DNA of 64,000 bases from an uncultured Lachnospiraceae bacterium (lineage in GTDB: Bacteria; Bacillota; Clostridia; Lachnospirales; Lachnospiraceae), in the NCBI GenBank assembly GCA_949472775.1, contig CASWVG010000004.1, positions 1-64,000 on the forward strand. The letters are read 5' to 3'. Within the stretch, counting starts at the first letter, position 1. Each line of letters opens with the position of its first letter. The notes below the pieces were generated by a model that searched no databases, was not told the DNA's origin, and saw only the letters and a list, made by a program, of their open reading frames with translations. A program made the translations under genes and the position numbers. Of this stretch, positions 15,460 through 25,106 are shown in pieces.

Positions 15460-17313
15460 TTATGTGGGGATCCGCAGCACCTGCCCGATCTGCAGATTGT
15501 CGCTTTTAAGCCCGTTCATTTGCTTGATTTCGTCCACCGTGGTACCGAACCGGTTTGCCAGAAGCCAGAGCGTATCCCCCGATTTTACCGTGTAATCAAA
15601 ATATGGCGAAGACTGTTGCGTCGGAATCTGCAGCACCTGCCCAATCTGCAGATTGTCGCTTCTAAGTCCATTTAACCGCTTAATGTCATCCACTGTGGTG
15701 CCAAAACGGTTCGCCAGAAGCCAGAGCGTATCCCCCGATTTTACTGTGTAGGCAAAGGAGCTGCCGCCCGTGCCGGGCCCGGGATCAGGATTGGGATTCG
15801 GGTCTGGCGTGGGCACATTCTGCCCGATTCCCTGATAGGTCCTGTACAGCGCATTCCATGTGGCAGGCCCCACAATGCCGTCCGCCGCCAGTCCCATTCT
15901 ACTCTGGAAAGCGACCACCGCCTGTTTCGTCCCCGCACCGAAAATACCGTCCTGTGTCACAGCCGGGATGCCGGGGTAGTACTCGGAAATAACGTCCAGC
16001 AGATACTGTAACGTGACCACGTCCTGACCTCTCGAGCCCTGCCGCAGCACAGCCGCAGGCGGCACCGTTCCGATTCCCAGATTGGTGCCCTCACTGTTCA
16101 GTTCCGCCAGCCTTGTGACAGCCGTATACAGACTGGACAGTTTATACCAGGTGGACTTTCCCACGATCCCGTCGGCCGCGAGTCCGAAAATACTCTGGAA
16201 TTTCGTGACTGCCGCCCGGGTGCTGTCACCAAAGGTTCCCACCGCATCGGTGATCGCCGGAATGGCCGGGTAATTGCGTCTGATCCGGTTCAGATAGGTC
16301 TGGATTGTCTGCACGTCCAGACCTGTGCTCCCCACTCTGAGCGGCGTCCCCGGATAGGAAGAGATCATATTCGTTATCGCATTCGTCTCCACAATCTCCA
16401 CATCGTCCGGATAATAATACCGCAGGATCCGGATCGGCGTGTAGCCCTGACCTGCCAGCGTCACCGTGCCCCACTGGGACATTCCCCTGCAGGTCGTCGT
16501 TGTGCCGTTGCAGAAGGACGTAAAGTAGGGCGCCTGCTGCCCCTGTCTGCGGACATACTCGTTGAAGATCTCGTCAACAATCCTGCTTATGGAATCGTAA
16601 ATGGGTCTTCCATAAATGAACGCCTGATCGTACGCGGTGCTGTTTGTAATGTCAAACGGATAGCCTTTCGCCCTGTACCACTCCGTGTAGACCCGGTTCA
16701 GCGCAAAGGTAATGATGGCGTAGATGTTCGCCCGGAGCGCATTTTCCGGCCAGGTCGGATAGATCTCGCTGCTGGCCACATTTTTCACATAATCGGGAAA
16801 GGACACCTGCACATTGGAAGCGGCAGCATCCGGCGTCCCCAAATGTACCGTGATCGGATTCGGGATGACAACCTGCCGCAATACCTGCCCGGACTCTCCG
16901 CTCTGGAAAAAACCTTCGGGTTCCCGCGCCCCCTCCATGGTGACCGCGGGCGCCCCCACCGTGATTTCCGTCTGCACCCCGTCCCGTTCCTGTCCCTGCA
17001 TCGGGATGAGAACAAGCGGAAGATGGGCCGACTCACCGTCAAAAATTGGAATGTCAGAGACATACACCGGTTCAAATCCTTCCACCTGTGCGGACACATT
17101 ATAAGTGACATAGGGCGTGCCCGTAAAATTCTCATTCTGAGAATAGCTTTTGTCCATTGTTTCAAGCGGTACTTTTCTCGTCTCCCCGTTTTCGTCCGTT
17201 GTCAGCTCATAAATCCGGTTCTGTTCATCGTCCAGAACAGTGACCTGTACACCGCTAAGCGGCAGCGCGTCATGCGCGGTTCTCGCCTGTATGGTCAGAT
17301 ACCCAATCGCCAT
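15460..17313 (-). CDS. Peptidoglycan-binding protein with two PG_binding_1 and two LysM domains
   Basis: This is a 617-residue protein. An N-terminal β-sandwich of the carboxypeptidase-regulatory type (residues 1-90, TIQARTAHDALPLSGVQVTV) is followed by a SpoIID/LytB-like region (about 165-310, with YVKNVASSEIYPTWP and MSQWGT). Two peptidoglycan-binding repeats follow (about 315-385 and 405-480, each with a GLAADGIVGxxTW motif). After a Pro/Asp/Asn-rich linker come two nearly identical LysM domains (YTVKSGDTLWLLANRFGTT). There is no signal peptide. This architecture is found in clostridial spore-coat or cortex-associated proteins. The start is the ATG after AAGGAGAAGGGG; the reading frame extends nine codons further upstream without support. 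Confidence 0.88.
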   Translation of the reverse strand: MAIGYLTIQARTAHDALPLSGVQVTVLDDEQNRIYELTTDENGETRKVPLETMDKSYSQNENFTGTPYVTYNVSAQVEGFEPVYVSDIPIFDGESAHLPLVLIPMQGQERDGVQTEITVGAPAVTMEGAREPEGFFQSGESGQVLRQVVIPNPITVHLGTPDAAASNVQVSFPDYVKNVASSEIYPTWPENALRANIYAIITFALNRVYTEWYRAKGYPFDITNSTAYDQAFIYGRPIYDSISRIVDEIFNEYVRRQGQQAPYFTSFCNGTTTTCRGMSQWGTVTLAGQGYTPIRILRYYYPDDVEIVETNAITNMISSYPGTPLRVGSTGLDVQTIQTYLNRIRRNYPAIPAITDAVGTFGDSTRAAVTKFQSIFGLAADGIVGKSTWYKLSSLYTAVTRLAELNSEGTNLGIGTVPPAAVLRQGSRGQDVVTLQYLLDVISEYYPGIPAVTQDGIFGAGTKQAVVAFQSRMGLAADGIVGPATWNALYRTYQGIGQNVPTPDPNPNPDPGPGTGGSSFAYTVKSGDTLWLLANRFGTTVDDIKRLNGLRSDNLQIGQVLQIPTQQSSPYFDYTVKSGDTLWLLANRFGTTVDEIKQMNGLKSDNLQIGQVLRIPT

Positions 17314-17540
17314 AATCCCCTTCTCCTTCACAGCTTTCATTCAAATTCGCCTATGTTATAGATTATGCGAAACCGGCATTCCCGTACCATCCCCGCCGCG
17401 GGAGCATCGGACATAACGCTCCCGCCAAAAAGGACACCCGTTATCTGATCAAACGAGTGCCCTCCATAGAATATCTATACATTTTATTGAATTTCCTGAC
17501 TTCCTTCTCCACTTTCTCCATCACGCACGCAGGATCTGGT

Positions 17541-18563
17541 TTAGCGGATCCCGATCTCCGTATCCGACTCGGTGGTGTGGCTGTGCTCCTTGATATAATC
17601 CATGATCTCGGAAAGGTTCGTGAATGCCAGCCCCACATAGCTGTCCGCGCATCCGTAGTAGAGCGCGATCTTTCCGCTCTCGGAATCGTGAATGGTAGCG
17701 CAGGGGAAGCACACGTTGGGAACGAATCCTCTCTCCTCGTACCACTCCTCCGGGGTCAGCAGGAAGTTCTCACAGCGGTACAGCACCTTGGACGGATTGT
17801 CGATGTCCAGAATCGCGCCGCCGATGGAGTACACCAGACCGTTGCATGTGCCGGTTACGCCGTGGTAGAACAAAAGCCACCCTTCTGTGGTCTCAATGGG
17901 CGCTGCGCCGCCGCCGATCTTGACGGACTCCCACCACTCGCTGCTTCTGCCCATCACATGTCTGTGTTTCCCCCAGTACACCATATCCGGGCTCTCACTT
18001 AAGAAGATATCGCCAAAAGGTGTGTGCCCGGAATCGGAAGGACGGCTAAGGAGCATATACTTGCCGTTAATCTTTCTGGGGAACAGCACCGCGTTTCTGT
18101 TAAACGGAATGAACGGATTCTCAATTCTCGTAAAGGTCTTAAAATCCGTGGTCTTTGCCATACCGATGGACGCCCCGTAAAAGTCCTGACACCAGATAAT
18201 ATAGTAGGTATCCTCCACCTTCACCAGACGGGGATCGTAGGCGTAAACCGGCATAAAGTCGTTGCCGTCCTCATCCTTAAAAGGAATCTTCTCCTTCTCA
18301 AACTCCCAGTGGATCGCATCCTCACTGTGTCCCAGATAAATATACGGTATACCGTTTGTCTGCTCCCCGCGGAACACGCCGATAAACCCGTCGCCGTAAG
18401 GCATCACGGCACTGTTAAATATTCTGGCAACCCCCTCCACCGGGTTTCTGCCAATAATCGGATTCTCGCTGTATCTCCAGATCGGCGCGCCGGTAAGTCC
18501 CTCCGGCTTCTCCTGCCAGGGCACATTCCTCACAACAGGGCTGATCATTTTTACTTCACTCAT
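17541..18563 (-). CDS. GH130 β-1,4-mannooligosaccharide phosphorylase
   Basis: This 340-residue five-bladed β-propeller enzyme is of the GH130 subfamily 2 type (RaMP2-like), which phosphorolyses β-1,4-mannooligosaccharides to mannose 1-phosphate and a shortened chain. Family landmarks are the N-terminal NPIIGRNPVEGVARIFNSAV segment, YAYDPRLVKV with the probable catalytic Asp near residue 105, the HGV phosphate-site histidine in WLLFYHGVTGTCNG, and the final YYGCADSYVGLA blade. It is intracellular. The start follows GGAGGAAGAGAAA. It is the distal gene of the mannoside operon, 152 bp after the other GH130 gene. Subfamily assignment is by motif memory, so chain-length preference is uncertain. 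Confidence 0.87.
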   Translation of the reverse strand: MSEVKMISPVVRNVPWQEKPEGLTGAPIWRYSENPIIGRNPVEGVARIFNSAVMPYGDGFIGVFRGEQTNGIPYIYLGHSEDAIHWEFEKEKIPFKDEDGNDFMPVYAYDPRLVKVEDTYYIIWCQDFYGASIGMAKTTDFKTFTRIENPFIPFNRNAVLFPRKINGKYMLLSRPSDSGHTPFGDIFLSESPDMVYWGKHRHVMGRSSEWWESVKIGGGAAPIETTEGWLLFYHGVTGTCNGLVYSIGGAILDIDNPSKVLYRCENFLLTPEEWYEERGFVPNVCFPCATIHDSESGKIALYYGCADSYVGLAFTNLSEIMDYIKEHSHTTESDTEIGIR

Positions 18564-18715
18564 TTTCTCTTCCTCCATTTTCATTGTCTGTCGTTTAGCA
18601 CACGCCATTCACAAAAGCAATCGTCTCATTTAAATAGCGCGCCCTCAGAGCCGCATATGTCCGTCAAATTCACACAGGCATGTTCTGTCTGCCAACTATT
18701 GCTCTGTCTGAACTG

Positions 18716-19888
18716 TCAGGCTAAAAATTCCAGGTTCTTCTTGATAAACTCGCATCTTTGCGCCACGCACTCCACCGAGCGGTAAGGATCCTGCGGCGTG
18801 TTGAACACATAGTCCGTCAGTTTGTCGATGGTCGTCGTCGCCACATGCATTCTGGTATCGCTGGCCGCATAGTAGATATACACCTCGCCGTTATCCTTTG
18901 CGATGGCGCCGTTTGTGAACACCACGTTGGACACATCGCCCACCCGCTCCCAATTCCGGGGACCGATCAGCATGCCGGAAGGCTCTGCGATCACCTTGGA
19001 AGGATCCTTTAAATCCGTCGCAAACGCGTAGATCACATAGCGCAGACCTGCCGCTGTGTTGCGCACGCCGTGGGCAATGTGGATCCAGCCTCGATCTGTC
19101 TTAATGGGGGGCGCGCCCGCTCCGTTCTTCGCCTCGGTGATGGTGTGGTATCTGCGGATGGAGGTCATCTTCTCCTCGTCCACCACCGCGTGGGTGATGT
19201 CATCGCACAGACCGAAGCCGATGCCGCCGCCCGACCCGGTCTCGATAAAGTCGTCCATAGGTCTCGTGTAGAATGCATATTTTCCATCCACAAACTCCGG
19301 GTGCAGCACCACGTTTCTCTGCTGGGGAGAACGTTTCGTCACCAGATTGGGCAGTCTCTCCCAGTTCTTTAAGTCTTTCGTCCGCACGATACCCGCCGCC
19401 GCCACAGCCGCAGACAGGTCATTCACCGTGGTATCCTTGCTCTCAGAACAGAACACACCGTAAATATAGCCGTCCTCATGCTTCGTCAGACGCATATCGT
19501 AAACGTTCGTCTCCTCCGGGCAGGTGTCCGGCAGAAGGATCGGATAATCCCAGAATCGAAAGCCGTCGATGCCGTTGTCACTCTCCGCCACCCCGAAGAA
19601 GGATTTTCTGTCATTTCCCTCAATCCTGGCCACCAGATAGTATTTTCCGTCCAGCTCGATGGCTCCCGAGTTCATCACCGCGTTGACGCCCAGACGCTCC
19701 ATAAAGCAGGGATTTGTCTCCGGGTTTAAATCATACCGCCAGTACAGCGGAATATGCTCTCTCGTCAGAACCGGATACTGATACCTGTCATAAATGCCAT
19801 TGTAGTCATCCGACTTGACATTTTTTCTCGCAATCAACTTATCATATTTTTCTAATTCCACGTAATACTGTGGATGCAGCATACTCAC
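18716..19888 (-). CDS. GH130 4-O-β-D-mannosyl-D-glucose phosphorylase
   Basis: This 390-residue protein of GH130 subfamily 1 resembles Mgp of Bacteroides and RaMP1 of Ruminococcus. It converts Man-β-1,4-Glc plus phosphate to mannose 1-phosphate and glucose. Characteristic segments are the long N-terminal helix ([16 protein letters not shown]), [51 protein letters not shown] with the catalytic Asp, [12 protein letters not shown], and [22 protein letters not shown] with the phosphate-binding His. A GTG start at 19888 lies 5 nt after GGAGG; an ATG two codons later is the alternative. Its substrate is the product of the cellobiose 2-epimerase encoded 155 bp upstream, so the two act in sequence. 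Confidence 0.92.
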   Translation of the reverse strand: MSMLHPQYYVELEKYDKLIARKNVKSDDYNGIYDRYQYPVLTREHIPLYWRYDLNPETNPCFMERLGVNAVMNSGAIELDGKYYLVARIEGNDRKSFFGVAESDNGIDGFRFWDYPILLPDTCPEETNVYDMRLTKHEDGYIYGVFCSESKDTTVNDLSAAVAAAGIVRTKDLKNWERLPNLVTKRSPQQRNVVLHPEFVDGKYAFYTRPMDDFIETGSGGGIGFGLCDDITHAVVDEEKMTSIRRYHTITEAKNGAGAPPIKTDRGWIHIAHGVRNTAAGLRYVIYAFATDLKDPSKVIAEPSGMLIGPRNWERVGDVSNVVFTNGAIAKDNGEVYIYYAASDTRMHVATTTIDKLTDYVFNTPQDPYRSVECVAQRCEFIKKNLEFLA

Positions 19889-20043
19889 CTTTTCCTCCTT
19901 TTTTTATTTATTCCCTGTCTGAAAGTCATGCTCTTCCTGACATTGCACTAATACATTTCTTTGTGCTGTGAACATTGCCGATCACCAGCGGGAGCGCGGC
20001 GTAGATAGCCGTGTCTGCTCCCGCATCCGCAACACTAACCACT

Positions 20044-21213
20044 TCAGTCAATTCCTCTCCTGATGACCTCCAGGCACATCCTCCCGTTATGGTACGGGCA
20101 CTTCCAGGGCTCCACAATCGGCTTCCCGCTGACGGCCTCCCCGTCCTTATTCACATCCCAGAACCACTCGGAACCGGGACGTTTATCGATCACATGCGCC
20201 TTGATAAATGCCCATTGCGCCCTTGCCGCCTCGAGATACTCCGTGTGCGCCGGCGCAAGCTGATAGCCGTTTAAGAAGCCTACCAGCGCCTCCGCCTGCA
20301 CCCACCAGATGCGGTTCTCATCCACCACACCTTTCTCGCACTCATTGGCAAGGGACTTTCCGTCGAAGGCTGTCCGATATACCTGACCAGTTAGGTCAAG
20401 TATGATTGGCAGCATTTTCTCCGTGTATGTATCATCCCCTAACACATCCGTTCCTCTTCGGATCAGCCACGCCGTCTCGATATCGTGACCGTAGGAATGC
20501 AGATCCAGAATCGTGTGCATCTCCCGGTCAAAAAATACCTCCTGCCTGTGCAGCTCCGGGTTATAAATCTTCTCCGCGATGGTGTCGAGAATCCATCTGA
20601 GCCGCTCCTTCACAGCCTCGTCCCCGCTGACCCGGTAAAGCTCCGTGTACGCCTCGAACACATGGAGCAGCGTATTCATGGTTTTATCCGCAATGACGCC
20701 GTTCTCGGAGAGCTTGTCGTTCTCAATTTCATGAAACGCCCTGTCAAACGCCTCCTTGTAACCGATCTCGTCCATACACCGCTCCTCGATGATATGAAAC
20801 AGCTCCATCGCCGTCTTCAGCGCGTCCTCGTCCTTTGACGCATCGTAGTATGAAGAAAGCGCGTAGATGGAGAACGCCTGATTGTAAGTGTGTTTTGTAG
20901 TGTCCTCCGGCGTGCCGTCGTAACGCACCGACCAGTACACACCGCCCTTCTCGTGATCCACACAGTATTTCTGCATAAATTCGTAACCGTGCCGCGCCTC
21001 CGCAAGCAGCGACTCGTCCTTTAACGTCATGTAGGCGTTTGCGAAAAACCAGGTGATCCGGCTGTTTAAGATACATCCCTTCACCGCCTTTTCATCCCGT
21101 TTCAGATCATAGTCCATGTAGCCTGTATAGCCGCCGTTCCCATCATCCCGAAGCCCCTTCCAGAAAGGAATGATGCAGTCTGTCAAATGGTCCCTGATCT
21201 CCTCCACCATCAT
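20044..21213 (-). CDS. Cellobiose 2-epimerase (AGE family)
   Basis: This 389-residue (α/α)6-barrel enzyme of the N-acylglucosamine 2-epimerase superfamily is of cellobiose 2-epimerase type, which converts β-1,4-mannobiose to Man-β-1,4-Glc and cellobiose to Glc-Man. Landmarks are NSRITWFFANAY near residue 50, the HTYNQAFSIYALSSYY helix near 108 with the catalytic-region His, ADKTMNTLLHVFEAYTELYRV near 175, LDLHSYGHDIETAWL near 235 with the second His, and WWVQAEALVGF plus SEWFWDVN at the end. Position next to mannosyl-glucose phosphorylase supports the mannobiose role. A GGGGGGA ribosome site precedes the ATG. One dispersed TTGAC-type palindrome lies inside (20383-20399). Confidence 0.92.
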   Translation of the reverse strand: MMVEEIRDHLTDCIIPFWKGLRDDGNGGYTGYMDYDLKRDEKAVKGCILNSRITWFFANAYMTLKDESLLAEARHGYEFMQKYCVDHEKGGVYWSVRYDGTPEDTTKHTYNQAFSIYALSSYYDASKDEDALKTAMELFHIIEERCMDEIGYKEAFDRAFHEIENDKLSENGVIADKTMNTLLHVFEAYTELYRVSGDEAVKERLRWILDTIAEKIYNPELHRQEVFFDREMHTILDLHSYGHDIETAWLIRRGTDVLGDDTYTEKMLPIILDLTGQVYRTAFDGKSLANECEKGVVDENRIWWVQAEALVGFLNGYQLAPAHTEYLEAARAQWAFIKAHVIDKRPGSEWFWDVNKDGEAVSGKPIVEPWKCPYHNGRMCLEVIRRGID

Positions 21214-21316
21214 GATTCGTCCCCCCTCTCCCTAAGTCTTACACCATTTCATATATTATGAAAACATCTGTATTTCGTCTGCTTTCTGCTTGCTATGCCG
21301 CTTAAAACAGACTTTC

Positions 21317-22165
21317 CTACCCTTTGACCGAACCGGCAGTCATACCGCTGTAGATCTGTTTCTGGAACAGAATAAACACGATCAAAGCTGGCAGGAGGGA
21401 GATGATCACGCCTGCGCAGATCAGATTGTACTTGCTGCCCAGGGGACCAACGAAGGTATAAAGGCTGGTAGCCACGGTGGGCAGCAGTTTCTTATTCTGC
21501 AGATACAGGTTCGCGCAGTAATACTCGTTGTAAGTGCCCACGCCCTTCAAGATACATGCCGTCACGATAGCCGGTTTCAACAGAGGCAGAAGAATCTTAT
21601 GGTAGATCGTAAAGTAGGATGCCCCGTCAATAATCGCCGACTCGTCAAGAGACACACTTATATTTTCAAAGAACTGTATGTAAATGTAGATAGCGATAAC
21701 ATCCGTGCCGCACATCATAATAATGTAACCCGGCAGGGAATTAATGAAGTTGAGGGAATCCATGATCCCGTAAACCGCGATCTGCATGGCGATACCCGGA
21801 AGGAGCGTCGCAAACAGGAACAGGTTCCGAATCAGACCGTTTCCCGGGAATTTAAAGCGGTTCAGCACATAGGCAAGAGATGTGCCCACCAGCACCGAAA
21901 CTACCAGTACGCTTATAAGAATAATGGTCGAGTTGAGAAACGCCCGCCCCATGTTCGCCCTGTCGAAAGCCTGCAAAAAGTTATCCGGATTCAGCCAGCT
22001 CTGGGGCAGGGTCATGACATTCGTATTCTGATACTCCTCCTCTGTCTTAAACGCCGTGATCACGCAGGAAACTACCGGTAATACCGCAACGAAAGAGAAA
22101 AACACCAGTGAAAAATATTTTACAATAATCGCTAAATAATGTCCGATTTTCTGTAATGTCGTCAT
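21317..22165 (-). CDS. CUT1 sugar ABC transporter permease, MalG type
   Basis: This 282-residue inner-membrane permease has six helices. The EAA loop that contacts the ATPase is visible as DGASYFTIYHKILLPLLKPA at about residues 185-205. It begins directly after the stop of the preceding permease (TAGATG), so translation is coupled. Its C-terminus has the MalG-like QKQIYSGMTAGSVKG end. With the second permease and the lipoprotein it forms the importer of the mannoside locus. No ATPase gene is present, which is normal for Lachnospiraceae that share one MsmK-type ATPase. Confidence 0.92.
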   Translation of the reverse strand: MTTLQKIGHYLAIIVKYFSLVFFSFVAVLPVVSCVITAFKTEEEYQNTNVMTLPQSWLNPDNFLQAFDRANMGRAFLNSTIILISVLVVSVLVGTSLAYVLNRFKFPGNGLIRNLFLFATLLPGIAMQIAVYGIMDSLNFINSLPGYIIMMCGTDVIAIYIYIQFFENISVSLDESAIIDGASYFTIYHKILLPLLKPAIVTACILKGVGTYNEYYCANLYLQNKKLLPTVATSLYTFVGPLGSKYNLICAGVIISLLPALIVFILFQKQIYSGMTAGSVKG

Positions 22166-23167
22166 CTATCTGCCCGCCTTTCTAGCCGCATACCTCGCAA
22201 GCTGTTTTTCGCGCTTCTTTGCCGCTCCGAAATCCTCATCCTCCGCATTCTTAAACACATATTTAAAGAAAAGCTTCTGTAAAATTGTGGCTGCAAAGAT
22301 AATCAGCAAGAGCACCACCGCCATCGCCGATGCCAGCCCGACTTTCTGCTGGGTGTGGGCGATCTCGTTCATTACCACAAAATAAGTGCCTGTTCCGTTG
22401 GCGCCGCTTGTGATAACATAGGGCGGCTCGAAGGCGCTTAAGGACCCGGTGATGGACAGGATCACATTCAGCGTTACGATGGTCTTGATGCTAGGCAGGA
22501 TGATGTAGCGGAACTGTTCGAGCCGGTTGGCGCCGTCTAACATCGCCGCCTCGTACAGCTCGGAATCCACCGACATGATGGCGCCGATGAAGAGCACCAT
22601 ATTCTGTCCGAAATACCGCCATACGGACGTGCCCACAAGGGATATATTATTAATACTCTGGTCTTTCAACCAATAAGGAAGATTGTCTAACTGAAATCCA
22701 CACCACTGGAGCACCGTGTCAAACACGAAGCCTCTGGTGTAGAAGAATTTGAAAATAAAGCCGATGGCAATACCGTTGATCAGATAAGGGAAAAACATAA
22801 AGCCCTTAAAAATATTGCCGCCTTTTACCTTGAAACTTAAAACCGTTGCCAGATACAGCGCCAGTACAAGCTGTACCACGGAGCCGCCCATATAATACAG
22901 GCTCAGCTTAAGCGCCCCGAAACAGTCTTTCCTGCTGAATACGCTGGCGTAATTCTTCCAGCCCACAAATGTTCTCTTTCCCACATATTTCATCTTATAA
23001 AAACTGAATCCAACCATCTCCCCGAACGGAAGATATGTAAATGTAAATAACAGAGCTAACGGAATAATCATAAACGCAATAATGATGATTAACTGCTGCC
23101 CTCTTCTGCTCCTTGCCCACTGCAGGAATCCTTTTTTTGTCCCCGCTGTATTTGCCTGTGCCGCCAT
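22166..23167 (-). CDS. CUT1 sugar ABC transporter permease, MalF type
   Basis: This 333-residue permease has six predicted helices, starting after a basic N-terminus. The EAA loop is DGANRLEQFRYIILPSIKTI near residue 210. The C-terminal tail is charged (EDFGAAKKREKQLARYAARK). It sits between the substrate-binding protein gene and the MalG-type permease in one operon. The 117-bp gap to the binding-protein gene contains a GC-rich stem-loop (23189-23223) that probably tunes the ratio of binding protein to permease. Confidence 0.92.
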   Translation of the reverse strand: MAAQANTAGTKKGFLQWARSRRGQQLIIIIAFMIIPLALLFTFTYLPFGEMVGFSFYKMKYVGKRTFVGWKNYASVFSRKDCFGALKLSLYYMGGSVVQLVLALYLATVLSFKVKGGNIFKGFMFFPYLINGIAIGFIFKFFYTRGFVFDTVLQWCGFQLDNLPYWLKDQSINNISLVGTSVWRYFGQNMVLFIGAIMSVDSELYEAAMLDGANRLEQFRYIILPSIKTIVTLNVILSITGSLSAFEPPYVITSGANGTGTYFVVMNEIAHTQQKVGLASAMAVVLLLIIFAATILQKLFFKYVFKNAEDEDFGAAKKREKQLARYAARKAGR

Positions 23168-23188
23168 ATGCTACCCTCCTGATAGTCA

Positions 23189-23223
23189 GGGGCTGCCACT
23201 TCTGCTTTTCCTGTGTCAGCCCC
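23189..23223 (-). promoter_or_regulatory. GC-rich stem-loop between binding-protein and permease genes
   Basis: GGGGCTG (23189-23195) pairs with CAGCCCC (23217-23223). No T-run follows on the minus strand. Such intercistronic hairpins commonly stabilise the upstream mRNA and lower downstream expression in sugar ABC operons. That function is inferred. Confidence 0.5.
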
Positions 23224-23284
23224 CATTAACCATACAAACCTTATAACATCTTATCTGAGTTCTTCCTCGAAAATTATCCTTCTC

Positions 23285-24742
23285 CTAGTACAGAACCTCG
23301 ACCCCGCATTCCTCCTGCGCCGCATTCCACGCAGTCGTCCAGTCAGCCATAATGTCATCGTAGGTCTCTGCGCCTGTAGCTGCTGCCTCCACGAGTCTCT
23401 GTACCTTAGCGTCGCCGCCCTGGTTGAAGGAAAGCTCAGACTCGGAGTTCAGCTCGTTCATGATATCTTCCTCGCCGGGCAGGGAAGTCACATTGTTCAC
23501 AACGTTTACGCCGTCAAACACGAAGGAAGTGGGAGCTGTCTTGGAGATCGGGTAGCCGCCCTCTAAGTCACACCAGCCGGACTCCTCTACCATCCACTTA
23601 ACGAATACCATGGCTGCTGCCTTGTTGTCTTCGGAAGCGTTCGCGTTGATACCGTAGCAGTAGTCAGGACCTGCCGTCGCATACTGCTGGCCGTTCACGG
23701 TGATGGGGAAAGGCATGTAACCGATGTCATCCGGATTATCGCCTGCCGCCTTCATCTGTGCAACTGCCCAGGAACCGAGCACCATAGTGCCGATCTCGCC
23801 GTTGTTGATCATGGGCTTGCAGCCTTCCCAGTCAGTTGTTGTATAGTCGTCCTCGATCAGACCCTGTGCCGTCGCATCGTAGAGAATCTTGTAAAGTGCG
23901 TAAGGACCTGTGCCGTCGCCGTGATCCTTGAAAGGCTCCGCCTCGTGGATGAATTTCTGGTTTAACCATGTCTCATCGCCGTTTGTGATCGCGCCAAGAT
24001 AGCCGTCCCATGCGCCGCCCATTGTCCAGCCTGCCGCATAGTTTGTGTAGAGCGGAATTGCATCGGTTTTGTCCTTGATTGCCTGTAAAGCTGCCATGAA
24101 CTCATCAGGCGTCTTGGGGAGGGTTGTCACGCCTGCGTCAGCGAAAACCTTCTTATTATAGAGAACGCCCTGCGCGTTGCCCATGTAACCGATGCCGTAG
24201 CAGTTGCCTGCCGCATCCTTCCACTGATCCGCGAAATTGATATACTCGCTCATCTCGTCCACCGTGCCGTAAGGTACAAAGTATGTAGGAAGCTCAACCG
24301 CGTCAATTGCGGGAATAAACATCACATCACCCCAGTCGCCGGCAGAAAGACGAAGCAGGGAATCTTCCGCGTAGTCCGTGATGCCCTCAGTCTCCACCGT
24401 GATACCAGGATACATTTCATTGAACTTAGCGATCAGATCGGGTATCGTGCCATCCTCCTCACGGTCGGTCTTGTGATGGATGAACTTGATCGTGGTTGTC
24501 AGATCCTTGTAATCCTCACCCAGATTGACGGATGCGTAGGTAAGTCCGGATGCTGCTGCCGCGGGAGCCTCTGCCTCCGCGCCGTCGTCCGCCGCATCGT
24601 CCGCTGCGGGAGCCTCTGCCTCCGCCGCTGTATCATCTGTTGCCGGAGCCTCCGCTGCACCTTCGTCGGAGCCGCCACAGGCTGCCAGCGATAAAGTCAT
24701 TGCAGCTGCCAAAGTAAGCGCTAACACTTTTCTCAGTTTCAT
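23285..24742 (-). CDS. Sugar ABC transporter substrate-binding lipoprotein (mannoside locus)
   Basis: This 485-residue lipoprotein has a signal peptide with lipobox LAAC (cysteine near residue 22). Next comes an Ala/Glu/Asp-rich low-complexity linker of about 45 residues, then a family 1 solute-binding fold (IKFIHHKTDREEDGTIPDLIAKFNEMYPGI at the start; WDGYLGAITNGDETWL, GEIGTMVLGSWAVAQMK and YCYGINANASEDNKAA later). It captures the oligosaccharide outside the membrane. It heads the operon for import and phosphorolysis of β-mannosides. An AAGGAGG lies 11 nt before the chosen ATG; an in-frame ATG three codons upstream is too close to that site. The unusually long acidic linker may span the cell wall. 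Confidence 0.92.
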   Translation of the reverse strand: MKLRKVLALTLAAAMTLSLAACGGSDEGAAEAPATDDTAAEAEAPAADDAADDGAEAEAPAAAASGLTYASVNLGEDYKDLTTTIKFIHHKTDREEDGTIPDLIAKFNEMYPGITVETEGITDYAEDSLLRLSAGDWGDVMFIPAIDAVELPTYFVPYGTVDEMSEYINFADQWKDAAGNCYGIGYMGNAQGVLYNKKVFADAGVTTLPKTPDEFMAALQAIKDKTDAIPLYTNYAAGWTMGGAWDGYLGAITNGDETWLNQKFIHEAEPFKDHGDGTGPYALYKILYDATAQGLIEDDYTTTDWEGCKPMINNGEIGTMVLGSWAVAQMKAAGDNPDDIGYMPFPITVNGQQYATAGPDYCYGINANASEDNKAAAMVFVKWMVEESGWCDLEGGYPISKTAPTSFVFDGVNVVNNVTSLPGEEDIMNELNSESELSFNQGGDAKVQRLVEAAATGAETYDDIMADWTTAWNAAQEECGVEVLY

Positions 24743-25106
24743 AATAGTCATATCCTCCTTTTTTTATCTGGCTCGCTCGGAGCCGTTAGTTAATTATTTA
24801 ACTTTAAATTAAGTATACACTAGTTAAATTATTAATCATCAACCTTTCTTGTGTACTATATATCATTATTGCTCTCTTTGTACTTTTCTTCTATTTTCAC
24901 AATTATAAACATGCATTTTTAGTTATTTTCACAATAGATATTTTGCTTACATACAGTGTAAACTTAAATATATAAGTCTATATTAATTTTTTTACCTAAA
25001 TTTATTTCCATTCAATGTAACATGTCATTTTATCGGCTTCACATGAATCCATTTATGTGCATAGATTGATATGAGTAGATTCATGTCAGTCGGAAAGGTT
25101 TCTTCT
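24743..25106. promoter_or_regulatory. Divergent control region of the mannoside locus
   Basis: This AT-rich 364-bp region lies between the binding-protein operon (minus) and the AraC regulator (plus). On the minus strand a TATACT -10-like box lies near 24815. Around it are AT-rich inverted repeats (AGTTAA-TTAT-TTAACT at about 24788-24803). The block AGTTAAATTAT at about 24822 is repeated exactly upstream of the LacI gene (about 27164). These are candidate sites for the LacI or AraC regulator. No gene is seen here. Confidence 0.45.

Noticed and set aside
25071-25106. A longer AraC protein starting at 25071
   Set aside because: There is no ribosome site before 25071, whereas GGAAAGG lies 8 nt before the ATG at 25107.
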